Source: Gammaproteobacteria bacterium
GTDB lineage: Bacteria; Pseudomonadota; Gammaproteobacteria; Steroidobacterales; PWYM01
Length of the DNA stretch: 47,296 bases
Direction: 5' to 3'
Assembly (NCBI GenBank): GCA_003567475.1
Contig: PWZL01000095.1
Span: forward strand, 1 to 47,296
Position numbers and translations under genes: made by a program. Below the pieces are notes generated by a model. It did no database searches. It was not told the DNA's origin and saw only the letters and a program-made list of their open reading frames with translations. Positions 8,255 to 16,018 of this stretch are shown here, in pieces (positions within the stretch are counted from its first letter, which is position 1; every line of letters begins with the position of its first letter).

Positions 8255-9414
8255 GCGCCACCGCGGGTGCCGCTGGCGGTCGCCCGCCGGACGAGCCGGT
8301 GGCCAGCACACTGATGATGCGTCTGCGCAGTCTACGCAACCGGCTGCTGGCCAGTCCGCGATTCCAGCGCTGGGCGGCAGCCTTCCCCCTGACCCGGCCC
8401 GTGGCCCGACGCCACACCCGTGAGCTGTTCGATCTGGTGGCCGGCTTTGTGTACTCCCAGACCCTTGCCGCCTGCGTGCGTCTGGACCTGTTCGAACGCC
8501 TGGCTGCCGGCGGCCCCGCCACCTCTGCCACACTCGCCGCGGCCTGCGACGTGCCTGCGGACCGGCTGGAGGTGCTGCTGCGCGCGGCCGCCGCCCTGCG
8601 CCTGCTCGAGCGCGATCCCGGCGGGGCCTGGGACCTCGGGCCTCTTGGGGCCGCGCTGCGGGGTAATCCCGGCGTTGTCGCCATGATCCGACACCATGCC
8701 TTGCTCTACGAAGACCTGCGCGACCCCGTGGCGCTGCTGCGCGATGGCGGGCCAACGACACTGGGGGCGTTCTGGGGTTACGCCGGGGCTGAAGTGCCTG
8801 CCGCCCTGGCCGGCCAGGCGGTCGGCGACTACTCGACCCTGATGGCTGTCTCCCAGCAACTGGTGGCCGAAGAAATTCTGGCGGCCTATCCGCTGCGACG
8901 CCACCGGCGGCTGCTGGATGTGGGCGGCGGTCACGGCGCGTTCACCTCCGCAGTGGCGGCGCAGGTGCCTGACCTGGACCTGGCGATGTTCGATCTCCCG
9001 GCCGTGGCGGCACAGGCCCGGGAGCACCTCGGGCAGGCTGGGCTTGGCGAACGCATCGAGGTATATGGTGGTGATTTCTTTAAGGATTCTCTGCCGGGCG
9101 GCGCGGATGTCATCACCCTCGTGCGCATCGTCCATGATCACGATGATGACGCCGTCCGGCGTCTGCTCCGCGCGGTTTACGCGGCGCTGCCGCCCGGCGG
9201 GCGACTCCTGCTGGCCGAACCGATGGCCGAGACCCGTCGTGCCGAGCCTGCTGGAGATGCCTACTTTGGCGTCTACCTCCTGGCCATGGGCAGCGGCCGG
9301 CCCCGCAGCCGCCAGGTCCTCGAGGCGATGCTGGTCGAGGCGGGGTTCGCCCGCGTGCGCGAACGGCGCACTTACACCCCTCTGCTGACCCGTCTGCTGG
9401 TCGCGGAACGCTGA
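8251..9414 (+). CDS. crtF: Hydroxyneurosporene O-methyltransferase
   Basis: CrtF methylates the 1-hydroxyl of hydroxylated acyclic carotenoids with S-adenosylmethionine, leading to methoxy carotenoids such as spirilloxanthin. The 387-residue protein has the small-molecule O-methyltransferase layout: N-terminal helical dimerisation domain with a FERLAAGGPAT-like segment near 81-91, then the SAM-binding motif LLDVGGGHG at 221-229. The GTG at 8251 is chosen because it overlaps the crtE stop by 4 bp. An in-frame ATG pair about 22 codons in is an alternative. In many purple bacteria crtF is followed by bchCXYZ; here the puf leader follows at once. Confidence 0.92.
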   Translation: MSATAGAAGGRPPDEPVASTLMMRLRSLRNRLLASPRFQRWAAAFPLTRPVARRHTRELFDLVAGFVYSQTLAACVRLDLFERLAAGGPATSATLAAACDVPADRLEVLLRAAAALRLLERDPGGAWDLGPLGAALRGNPGVVAMIRHHALLYEDLRDPVALLRDGGPTTLGAFWGYAGAEVPAALAGQAVGDYSTLMAVSQQLVAEEILAAYPLRRHRRLLDVGGGHGAFTSAVAAQVPDLDLAMFDLPAVAAQAREHLGQAGLGERIEVYGGDFFKDSLPGGADVITLVRIVHDHDDDAVRRLLRAVYAALPPGGRLLLAEPMAETRRAEPAGDAYFGVYLLAMGSGRPRSRQVLEAMLVEAGFARVRERRTYTPLLTRLLVAER

Positions 9415-9461
9415 TGTCGCCATCCGGGGACGTCGCCAAATGGGGACGTCGCCAAAAAGTG
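9414..9461 (+). repeat. Three 16-bp direct repeats upstream of the puf promoter
   Basis: The core (A)(C/T)GTCGCCA recurs at 9414, 9430 and 9446 with a strict 16-bp period. Two full copies, 9426-9441 and 9442-9457, are identical at 15 of 16 positions. The first, partial copy overlaps the crtF stop codon. Each unit contains GTCGC, which matches one half (GNCGC) of the loose RegA/PrrA consensus GCGNC...GNCGC. The array ends about 25 bp upstream of the -35 box. Confidence 0.7.
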
Positions 9462-9471
9462 ACGCTCTGGG

Positions 9472-9515
9472 TGTTAACTTTGCTTGACATCGGCTTTCGT
9501 CAGAGTAAACTGACA
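9472..9515 (+). promoter_or_regulatory. puf promoter overlapped by paired PpsR/CrtJ palindromes
   Basis: Perfect TGT-N12-ACA at 9472-9489 and CGT-N12-ACA at 9498-9515, again with 8 bp between. A sigma70-like promoter lies within: -35 TTGACA at 9484-9489, 16-bp spacer, -10-like TAAACT at 9506-9511. Transcription would start near 9518, leaving a leader of roughly 245 nt before pufB. The 9415-9764 interval holds no convincing gene; it contains the 16-bp repeats, this promoter and the leader. Confidence 0.75.
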
Positions 9516-9764
9516 CTCAGTCCAATGGAGTCCGCGCGAGAGGCACTCTCAAGCTCATGAACCAGAGTCCTGCACTGTCCACGCACCTTCCGCAAGCGCC
9601 GCTGCTCGCCGGCCTGTGGAGCGTCGGGATGGCTGCCGCGCGGGGGTGTATCGGCGACGTCGTCGGTGCGCTTCGGGACGAGGAATCACCTGGGTCCGGT
9701 GGCCTGGGTGTGTGCGTAGCCGCATTCGCGGTAGTGGCCGACAAGGCTGTAACGGGAGGTAGAA

Positions 9765-9911
9765 ATGTCAAACGGTAACGGTTCGCTCTCAGGGCTGACT
9801 GAGCAGGAAGCGAAAGAATTCCACGGAGTCTTCGTGACCAGCTTCATGATCTTCACCGCCATTGCGGTGGTGGCCCACATTCTCGTGTGGCTGTGGCGCC
9901 CCTGGCTGTAA
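9765..9911 (+). CDS. pufB: LH1 antenna beta polypeptide
   Basis: 48-residue light-harvesting 1 beta chain, one membrane helix, binding bacteriochlorophyll a around the reaction centre. Conserved residues: EFH with His20, the bacteriochlorophyll ligand His38 in [12 protein letters not shown], and the C-terminal WRPWL. GGGAGGT at 9754-9760 lies 4 nt before the ATG. First gene of pufB-A-L-M-C. A 73-aa reading frame at 9557-9778 overlaps its start in another frame and is not believed. Confidence 0.95.
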   Translation: MSNGNGSLSGLTEQEAKEFHGVFVTSFMIFTAIAVVAHILVWLWRPWL

Positions 9912-9993
9912 CGGCCTGGGGCCGCCGGTCGCGGGTTCGCCCACGGCATACCGGTCCAACACGATTTTCGATTCTAGATTAGGAGTTAAAGAC

Positions 9994-10203
9994 ATGTGGC
10001 GTATATGGATGCTTTTCGATCCGCGCAGGGTGCTGATTGCGCTCTTCACCTTTCTCTTTGCGCTCGCGCTGATCATTCACTTCATCCTGCTCAGTACCGA
10101 TCGTTTCAACTGGCTGGACGGCGGCTCCGCTGCAACGGCCTCGGTGCTCGTCGCGCCGGACGTCCAGGTGGCTCGCACCGAGGACGACGTCGCAAGGCTG
10201 TAA
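9994..10203 (+). CDS. pufA: LH1 antenna alpha polypeptide
   Basis: 69-residue light-harvesting 1 alpha chain. It opens with the classical [13 protein letters not shown]-terminus, has the ligand His29 in the single membrane helix, and continues [15 protein letters not shown]. About 25 residues follow that block (Ala/Val-rich, then acidic), longer than the usual tail; such tails are often trimmed. AGGAG at 9981-9985 is 8 nt before the ATG. It pairs with PufB to form the LH1 ring. Confidence 0.95.
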   Translation: MWRIWMLFDPRRVLIALFTFLFALALIIHFILLSTDRFNWLDGGSAATASVLVAPDVQVARTEDDVARL

Positions 10204-10221
10204 GCGTGCCGTGTCCCGGGT

Positions 10222-10253
10222 GGCGGGTGTGGACGCCGTGATCGCATCCCGCC
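10222..10253 (+). other. Inverted repeat between pufA and pufL
   Basis: GGCGGG at 10222-10227 pairs with CCCGCC at 10248-10253; two more pairs form if one base bulges. No T-run follows. The pufA-pufL gap in purple bacteria commonly holds hairpins that protect the pufBA mRNA segment so antenna chains outnumber reaction-centre chains. That role is assumed by position. Confidence 0.45.
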
Positions 10254-10295
10254 CGTCATCCAGGACGCTCGCTGTCATATCCGGAGGTTCGACTC

Positions 10296-11120
10296 ATGTC
10301 GATGCTGAGTTTTGAGAAAAAGTACCGCGTTCGTGGCGGCACACTGGTCGGCGGCGATCTGTTCGACTTCTGGGTGGGGCCGTTTTACGTGGGCTTCTTC
10401 GGTGTGCTCACCATTTTCTTCAGCCTGTTGGGCACGGCACTGCTGATCTGGGGCGCGGCGCTCGGCCCGACCTGGAATATCTGGCAGATCAACATCGAGC
10501 CGCCTGACCTGTCCTATGGTCTGGGGCTTGCGCCGATGCGTGAAGGCGGGATCTGGCAGCTGACCACGATCTGCGCTATCGGCGCCTTCGGGTCATGGGC
10601 GCTGCGCCAGGCGGAAATCTCGCGCAAGCTGGGCATGGGCTATCACATCCCCATCGCCTTCTCGGTTGCGATCTTTGCCTATATCGCGCTGGTGGTGATT
10701 CGGCCGATTCTGCTCGGTGCCTGGGGTCATGGCTTCCCCTACGGCATCCTCAGTCACCTCGACTGGGTCTCCAACGTCGGCTATCAGTACCTGCACTTCC
10801 ACTACAACCCGGCGCACATGCTCGCTGTGACGTTCTTCTTCACGACGACGCTGGCGCTCTCACTGCACGGCGCGCTGATTCTGTCGGTGACCAACCCGAA
10901 GAAGGGTGAGCCCGTCAAGACCCCCGAGTACGAGGACACGTTCTTCCGCGACACCATCGGCTACTCGATTGGCGCGCTGGGCATCCACCGTCTCGGTCTG
11001 TTCCTGGCGCTCAATGCCGGGTTCTGGAGCGCCGTCTGCATCATCATCAGCGGGCCGTTCTGGACGCGCGGTTGGCCCGAGTGGTGGAACTGGTGGCTCG
11101 ACCTGCCGATCTGGTCTTAA
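10296..11120 (+). CDS. pufL: Reaction centre L subunit
   Basis: Photosynthetic reaction-centre L chain, five membrane helices, 274 residues. Counting the initiator Met, the ligands fall one residue after Rhodobacter numbering: His154 and His174 (accessory and special-pair bacteriochlorophylls, in SHLDW and LHFHYNPAH), His191 and His231 (non-haem iron, QB side). GGAGG near 10282-10286 precedes the ATG. Third gene of the puf operon, 15 bp from pufM. Confidence 0.97.
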   Translation: MSMLSFEKKYRVRGGTLVGGDLFDFWVGPFYVGFFGVLTIFFSLLGTALLIWGAALGPTWNIWQINIEPPDLSYGLGLAPMREGGIWQLTTICAIGAFGSWALRQAEISRKLGMGYHIPIAFSVAIFAYIALVVIRPILLGAWGHGFPYGILSHLDWVSNVGYQYLHFHYNPAHMLAVTFFFTTTLALSLHGALILSVTNPKKGEPVKTPEYEDTFFRDTIGYSIGALGIHRLGLFLALNAGFWSAVCIIISGPFWTRGWPEWWNWWLDLPIWS

Positions 11121-11135
11121 GCGAGGGGACCGACA

Positions 11136-12113
11136 ATGGCTGAGTATCAAAACATTTTCACGCAGGTCCAGGTGGCGCATGCGCCAGAGACCGGCGTACC
11201 GCTGCCCGAAGGCAGCTGGCCGCGGGCGGGCACGCCGGTGCTTCAGTACTGGCTCGGCGTCATCGGTAACGCCCAGTTGGGACCGATCTACCTGGGGTTC
11301 TTCGGTGTCGCCTCGATCCTGACCGGGCTGATCGCCTTCCTGATCATCGGCTTCAATTTCTGGGCGATGGTCAACTGGGATCCGCTGCAGTTCGTGCGCC
11401 AGCTGTTCTGGCTGGGGCTGGAGCCACCGGCGCCTGAGTATGGCCTCAGTCTGCCGCCTCTTCAGGAGGGTGGCTGGTGGCTCATGGCCGGCTTCTTCCT
11501 GACACTGTCGCTGGGTCTGTGGTGGGTTCGCATGTATCGCCGCGCCCGTGCGCTGGGCATGGGAACGCACGTGGCCTGGGCCTTCGCGGCGGCCATCTGG
11601 CTGTATCTCGTGCTGGGCTTCATCCGGCCGGTGCTGATGGGCAGCTGGAGCGAGGCGGTGCCTTTTGGCATCTTCCCGCACCTCGACTGGACGGCGGCGT
11701 TTTCGATCAAGTACGGGAACCTGTTCTACAACCAGTTCCACATGCTCTCGATCGCGTTCCTCTACGGCGCGACCCTGCTGTTCGCGATGCATGGTGCGAC
11801 GATTCTGGCGCTGGGCCGCTACGGTGGTGAGCGTGAGATCGAGCAGATCACCGATCGTGGCACGGCTTCGGAGCGCGCTGCGCTGTTCTGGCGCTGGACG
11901 ATGGGCTTCAACGCGACGATGGAGTCCATCCACCGCTGGGGCTGGTGGTTTGCGGTGCTTTGCCCGCTGACCGGCGGCATCGGCATCCTGCTGACGGGCA
12001 CGGTGGTCGACAACTGGTACCTCTGGGGCGTCCAGCATGGTATCGCGCCGACTTACCCCGACGTATATCCGCCGGTGGTCGATCCGGGTGCGATGGAGGG
12101 AATGGCGCGATGA
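11136..12113 (+). CDS. pufM: Reaction centre M subunit
   Basis: Reaction-centre M chain, 325 residues, five membrane helices. Residues align position for position with Rhodobacter: His182 and His202 (bacteriochlorophyll), His219, Glu234 and His266 (iron). The C-terminal extension (VDNWYLWG... then [14 protein letters not shown]) is like that of species whose reaction centre docks a tetrahaem cytochrome. A GAGGGGA ribosome site precedes the ATG. The stop overlaps the pufC start in ATGA. Confidence 0.97.
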   Translation: MAEYQNIFTQVQVAHAPETGVPLPEGSWPRAGTPVLQYWLGVIGNAQLGPIYLGFFGVASILTGLIAFLIIGFNFWAMVNWDPLQFVRQLFWLGLEPPAPEYGLSLPPLQEGGWWLMAGFFLTLSLGLWWVRMYRRARALGMGTHVAWAFAAAIWLYLVLGFIRPVLMGSWSEAVPFGIFPHLDWTAAFSIKYGNLFYNQFHMLSIAFLYGATLLFAMHGATILALGRYGGEREIEQITDRGTASERAALFWRWTMGFNATMESIHRWGWWFAVLCPLTGGIGILLTGTVVDNWYLWGVQHGIAPTYPDVYPPVVDPGAMEGMAR

Positions 12114-13312
12114 GACACGACAACTTCCGCAAGACCACGCTCTCGCTGACCGTCCTCGCGGCCGCCGCGGCGCTGGCGGCCTGCGAGAACCCGGCCAACA
12201 TGGAAGCCGAGCAGCTTGGCTGGCGTGGGGTCGGGATGGAACAGGTCAGCAATCGCCGGAGCGAGGAAGCGTTGCGCGAGGCGAACCAGATGCCGGAGAT
12301 CACCCCTCCGGTCACCCCTGGCGGGCCGCGCGCGGGCGACCTCTATGAGAACGTCCAGGTGCTCGGCGATCTCACCATCACCGAGTTCAACCGGCTCATG
12401 ACTGCGGTCACCGCCTGGGTCTCGCCCGACGAAGGCTGTAATTACTGTCACGTGCCCGGGGACTTCGCCAGCGAAGACATCTACACCAAGGTCGTCTCGC
12501 GGCGGATGTTCGAGATGACCAAGACCATCAACGAGGACTGGCACGCGCACGTGGGCGACACGGGCGTCACCTGCTACACCTGTCACCAGGGCAAACCGGT
12601 GCCGGAGTATCTCTGGTTCGAGGAGCGCGGAGGTCCCGCGCAGGCGGGGGGCATGGCCGCGAGCCGCGCGGGCCAGAACCTGGCCGGTGCGCAGGTGGGT
12701 CTGAGCTCACTGCCAAACGATCCATTCACGCCGTTCCTGCTGGGCGATGAGGAAATCCGCGTGATCCCGACCACGGTGCTGCCGGAGGGAAGCAACCCCC
12801 GTAACATCATGGATACGGAGTGGACCTACGGGCTGATGATGCACATGTCCGACGGGCTTGGGGTGAACTGCACGTTCTGCCACAACTCCCGCTCGTTCTT
12901 CAGCTGGGATGGCTCGCCACCGCAGCGTGTCACGGCCTGGCATGGTATCCGCATGACCCGCGAACTCAATGTGGCTTACCTGGACCCGCTCCAGCCGGTG
13001 TATCCGGACTCGCAGCTCGGGCCGCATGGCGATGCGCCGAAAGCCAACTGCGCGACCTGCCATCAGGGCGTACACAAGCCGCTGTACGGCGCCAACATGC
13101 TCCAGCACTACCCGGAGCTCATGGCCGTCAGCCGCACTGGCCGCGATGACGATATGCGCGCTGAAGTCCGGGATGACGGCGCCGGCCCTGCGATCGACAC
13201 GGCCGCTGAGGAAGCGCTCGAGGCCGCACGCCAGGCCATAGACGCCATGGACGAGGCCGCCGAGATGGCCGAAGAAGACTACGCCGACGAAGAAGACGGC
13301 GACGGTATCTGA
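12110..13312 (+). CDS. pufC: Reaction-centre-bound tetrahaem cytochrome c
   Basis: PufC donates electrons to the photo-oxidised special pair. The 400-residue precursor has a lipoprotein signal peptide with lipobox LAAC (Cys25 acylated), so it is anchored on the periplasmic face. Four CxxCH haem sites occur: 110-114 (CNYCH), 155-159 (CYTCH), 254-258 (CTFCH) and 314-318 (CATCH). Met residues placed as axial ligands precede or lie between them (M133/M136, the MM-HM cluster near 243-246, M282). After haem 4, a tail of about 55 residues (345-400) is very rich in Asp, Glu and Ala and is unlike typical PufC. ATG at 12110 overlaps the pufM stop. Confidence 0.96.
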   Translation: MRHDNFRKTTLSLTVLAAAAALAACENPANMEAEQLGWRGVGMEQVSNRRSEEALREANQMPEITPPVTPGGPRAGDLYENVQVLGDLTITEFNRLMTAVTAWVSPDEGCNYCHVPGDFASEDIYTKVVSRRMFEMTKTINEDWHAHVGDTGVTCYTCHQGKPVPEYLWFEERGGPAQAGGMAASRAGQNLAGAQVGLSSLPNDPFTPFLLGDEEIRVIPTTVLPEGSNPRNIMDTEWTYGLMMHMSDGLGVNCTFCHNSRSFFSWDGSPPQRVTAWHGIRMTRELNVAYLDPLQPVYPDSQLGPHGDAPKANCATCHQGVHKPLYGANMLQHYPELMAVSRTGRDDDMRAEVRDDGAGPAIDTAAEEALEAARQAIDAMDEAAEMAEEDYADEEDGDGI

Positions 13313-13334
13313 TCGCGGTGACGCGTTCGGAGCA

Positions 13335-13350
13335 CTGGCCGGGCGGCCAG
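13335..13350 (+). other. Hairpin between pufC and the LH2-type genes
   Basis: Perfect 6-bp stem CTGGCC/GGCCAG with loop GGGC, 23 nt after the pufC stop. A second GC-palindrome (GGGCGCCC) and ATTTTT follow before pucB. It may be a processing point or a leaky terminator that separates the pufBALMC message from pucBA. Confidence 0.5.
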
Positions 13351-13399
13351 CACGACGCAGGGCGCCCGGGATTTTTGGTGTGTTAATGGGAGTGGTGAT

Positions 13400-13570
13400 A
13401 TGGAAAACCAAAGAGATGGAGACGATCCGAACCGGGTATGGCCTACGGGCTTGACCCTGCCGGAGTCCGAGGAGCTGCACAAGCACGTTATCGACGGCAG
13501 CCGCGTGTTCTTCGTGATTGCGTTGTTTGCTCACATCCTGGCGTGGATCTACACGCCATGGCTCGGCTGA
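13400..13570 (+). CDS. pucB: LH2-type antenna beta polypeptide
   Basis: 56-residue antenna beta chain. From residue 21 on it resembles LH2 beta chains ([15 protein letters not shown]...AHILAW...TPWLG), not the PufB of this operon. Equivalents of the Rps. acidophila ligands are present: His27 (=H12), Arg35 (=R20, B800 pocket) and His45 (=H30, B850 ligand). It carries an extra acidic N-terminus of about 15 residues. GGAG at about 13389 precedes the ATG. Position directly after pufC is the place where some Chromatiales carry extra pufBA sets; the sequence type here is LH2. Confidence 0.9.
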   Translation: MENQRDGDDPNRVWPTGLTLPESEELHKHVIDGSRVFFVIALFAHILAWIYTPWLG

Positions 13571-13583
13571 GGGGGGCTGACTC

Positions 13584-13799
13584 ATGAACCAAGGTAGAAT
13601 CTGGCTCGTGGTCCAACCCACGGTAGGGCTGCCACTGTTCCTCGGTACGGTGCTGCTGATCTCGCTGCTCGTGCACTGGTCGGTGCTGTCGAACACCACA
13701 TGGTTTTCGGCGTTCTGGGAGGGTGGCGCAGCGGCGCAGGTGTCGCAGACGGCGGATCAGGACGCGATGCTCGCGGCCAATCGAGAGCTCAGGCCCTAA
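13584..13799 (+). CDS. pucA: LH2-type antenna alpha polypeptide
   Basis: 71-residue antenna alpha chain that follows the Rps. acidophila LH2 alpha pattern residue for residue in number: MNQGRIW N-terminus (Met1 region binds B800), His31 as B850 ligand, TTWF at 38-41, and residues 44-45 are Phe-Trp. In B850 complexes residue 44 is usually Tyr, which hydrogen-bonds B850; Phe here predicts a blue-shifted band. An acidic/Ala-rich tail of about 20 residues follows. A Shine-Dalgarno (GAGGGGGG) lies upstream. It is followed by a strong terminator. Confidence 0.92.
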   Translation: MNQGRIWLVVQPTVGLPLFLGTVLLISLLVHWSVLSNTTWFSAFWEGGAAAQVSQTADQDAMLAANRELRP

Positions 13800-13835
13800 T
13801 CCCGTCAACCCGGCACTGATCTTGTGTGCTGAACG

Positions 13836-13868
13836 GGGAGCGGGATCGCAGGATCCCGCTCCCTTTTT
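13836..13868 (+). terminator. Rho-independent terminator after pucA
   Basis: Perfect 12-bp stem (13836-13847 with 13852-13863), 4-nt loop GCAG, followed by five T at 13864-13868. It closes the pufBALMC-pucBA unit, 24 bp before pucC. Confidence 0.93.
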
Positions 13869-13892
13869 CGCTTCAACCCTCTTTTTGACATC

Positions 13893-15380
13893 ATGAAAAA
13901 AGGCCTGACCACGAAGGCGGTCAACCTCTGGGTGAGCCTGGGGCCGCGTTTCCTCCCGTTCGCCGATGCCGCGTCGGACGACCTGCCGTTGAGCCGTCTG
14001 CTTCGGCTCTCCCTGTTCCAGGTTTCGGTCGGGATGTGTCTGGTGCTGCTGGCGGGCACGCTGAATCGCGTGATGATTGTCGAGCTGGGCGTGCCGGCCT
14101 CGGTGGTCAGCGTGATGATCGCGCTGCCGATTCTGTTCGCCCCCTTCCGCGCCTTCATCGGCTTTCGCTCGGATCAGCATCGCTCCGAACTGGGGTGGCG
14201 CCGTGTGCCGTTCATGTGGAATGGCACGCTGATGCAATTCGGTGGTCTGGCCATCATGCCATTCGCGTTGCTGGTGCTCTCCGGGGGTGGCCAGGCGGGC
14301 GACTATCCCTCGTGGATCGGTCCAGCGGCAGCAGGGCTGTCTTTCCTGCTTATCGGCGCCGGCATGCACACGGTGCAGACGGTCGGCCTCGCCCTGGCGA
14401 CCGACCTTGCGCCGCAGGAGACCCAGCCGAGAGTGGTCGGTCTGATGTATGTCATGCTGCTCCTGGGCATGATCGCGAGCGCGTTGATCTTCGGCGCCCT
14501 GCTGGCCGACTTCACACCGGGTCGTCTCATCCAGGTGGTCCAGGGCGCGGCAGTGGCGACGGTCGCATTGAATGCCGTGGCGCTGTGGAAGCAGGAGACG
14601 CGCCGGCCGCGGCGGTTGCAGACCGAGCCGGCCCCGCAGTTGACGTTCGCCGAAGCCTGGGGGCGGATGAGTCGAGGCGCAGGCGCGATACGCAGCCTTG
14701 TTGCGGTAGGGGTCGGCACCCTGGCCTTCAGCATGGCCGATATCCTGCTCGAACCTTACGGTGGCCAGATTCTTGGCATGACCGTGGCCGAGACCACGCG
14801 TCTGACCGCCATCCTGGCGATGGGCACCCTGATCGGCTTCGCGCTCGCCTCGCGGTTCATGGCCCATGGGGTCGATCCGCTGCGTGTGGCGAGTGTCGGT
14901 GCGATCGTGGGCATCCCCTCGTTTCTCGCGGTGATCCTGTCGGCACCGATGGAGTCCACGGTGTTGTTCACGATGGCGAATTTCGCCATCGGTTTCGGCG
15001 CTGCCCTGTTCAGCCATGGGACGTTGACTTCCACCATGCGCCTCGCACCGCGTGAGCAGTCGGGTCTTGCGCTGGGGGCCTGGGGCTCCGTGCAGGCCAC
15101 CGCGTTGGGCCTGGGCATTGCCTTCAGCGGGATTGCACGCGATGTGGTGACCGCGCTCGGCGTGGGTGCCGAATGGGGCCTGCGTCTGGGCGGCGCGGCG
15201 GCCGGCTACATCGTGGTCTATGGTGTGGAGATCGTGCTGCTGCTGGCCACCGTCATTGTGATGATTCCGCTGCTCGGTCGGCTGCGCGGCTATGCGCTGC
15301 CCGGGTCGTCTCAGGACGCCGACCCCGCTGAAGGCGGACTGGCCCGCCAACCGGCGGGTCAGGCTGCCGGAGGGGGTTGA
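13893..15380 (+). CDS. pucC: PucC-type light-harvesting assembly protein
   Basis: Major-facilitator-like membrane protein of the PucC/LhaA (bacteriochlorophyll delivery) family, 495 residues, about 12 membrane helices. It shares the family N-terminus (GPRFLPFAD...LPLSRLLRLSLFQVSVGM), the LNRVMIVELGVP block and DILLEPYGG with LhaA at 19728-21173. It is needed for assembly of antenna complexes in Rhodobacter. Placement just after the LH2 genes supports the PucC assignment over LhaA. No clear ribosome site precedes ATG 13893, and the terminator lies just upstream, so expression may rely on readthrough or an unseen promoter. A C-terminal soluble tail of about 30 residues is not conserved. Confidence 0.88.
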   Translation: MKKGLTTKAVNLWVSLGPRFLPFADAASDDLPLSRLLRLSLFQVSVGMCLVLLAGTLNRVMIVELGVPASVVSVMIALPILFAPFRAFIGFRSDQHRSELGWRRVPFMWNGTLMQFGGLAIMPFALLVLSGGGQAGDYPSWIGPAAAGLSFLLIGAGMHTVQTVGLALATDLAPQETQPRVVGLMYVMLLLGMIASALIFGALLADFTPGRLIQVVQGAAVATVALNAVALWKQETRRPRRLQTEPAPQLTFAEAWGRMSRGAGAIRSLVAVGVGTLAFSMADILLEPYGGQILGMTVAETTRLTAILAMGTLIGFALASRFMAHGVDPLRVASVGAIVGIPSFLAVILSAPMESTVLFTMANFAIGFGAALFSHGTLTSTMRLAPREQSGLALGAWGSVQATALGLGIAFSGIARDVVTALGVGAEWGLRLGGAAAGYIVVYGVEIVLLLATVIVMIPLLGRLRGYALPGSSQDADPAEGGLARQPAGQAAGGG

Positions 15381-15384
15381 GTCG

Positions 15385-15888
15385 ATGCCGCGTCGTGAGG
15401 TGCTGACCTTCCCGGATCCCCGCCTGCGGCTGAGTTCGCAGCCGGTGGAGGTGTTTGACGCCGAGCTTGCGCAACTGGCCGAGGACCTGCTGGACACCAT
15501 GTACGCCGAACCGGCGATCGGGCTTGCCGCACCACAGGTGAACGTCCAGCGCCGCGTGCTGGTGATGGATGTCTCCGAGACCAGGACACGGCCGGAGGTG
15601 TATGTGAACCCCGAAGTGCTCACGAGTGCGCGCATCGGCTGGATCGAGGAGCGTTGCATGTCCGTGCCCGGCAGAAGTGGTCTGGTCCGGCGTGCCACCG
15701 AGGTCAAGATCCGTGCGCAGACGCTGGCGGGAGAGGCGTTCGAGCGCCGGCTCACCGGTCTCGGCGCGGTCTGCCTCCTGCACGAGCTTGATCACCTCGA
15801 AGGGCGGCTGTTCGTCGACCGGCTCTCGTGGCTGGGTCGACTGCGCTTTCGCGCCGCACTGGCCCTGCAGACGAGGCGTGCGGCATGA
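15385..15888 (+). CDS. def: Peptide deformylase
   Basis: Metallo-hydrolase removing the formyl group from N-terminal Met of new proteins. The 167-residue protein has all three motifs: GLAAPQ at 46-51 (preceded by AI in place of the usual GxG), EERCMS with metal ligand Cys91 (usual EGCLS), and HELDH with His133, Glu134 and His137. A strong GGAGGGGG ribosome site is upstream of the ATG, four bases after the pucC stop. It is not next to fmt, so it may be a second, accessory deformylase co-expressed with the photosynthesis genes; formyl-Met processing matters for antenna chains whose Met1 binds pigment. That link is inference. Confidence 0.88.
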   Translation: MPRREVLTFPDPRLRLSSQPVEVFDAELAQLAEDLLDTMYAEPAIGLAAPQVNVQRRVLVMDVSETRTRPEVYVNPEVLTSARIGWIEERCMSVPGRSGLVRRATEVKIRAQTLAGEAFERRLTGLGAVCLLHELDHLEGRLFVDRLSWLGRLRFRAALALQTRRAA

Positions 15889-16018
15889 CCCGCCTCGCGC
15901 ACATCGCTTCACAAGCCATCAAGCCCCCGGTATGCTCGACGTGCACGCGCTTCCTGCGGCACCGGTCGCCGAGGCCACGGATTTCATCAGTCATCTTGCT
16001 TGGCAGGGAGGTATGCCA

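Noticed and set aside
9557-9778. 73-aa plus-strand ORF in the puf leader, at the place where pufQ lies in Rhodobacter
   Set aside because: No PufQ-like membrane helix or similarity, overlaps the pufB start out of frame, no ribosome site.
10860-12038. 392-aa minus-strand open frame
   Set aside because: Antisense shadow of pufL and pufM.
13488-15755. 755-aa minus-strand open frame
   Set aside because: Antisense shadow of pucC and def; His/Arg/Gln-rich low-quality composition typical of GC-rich shadows.
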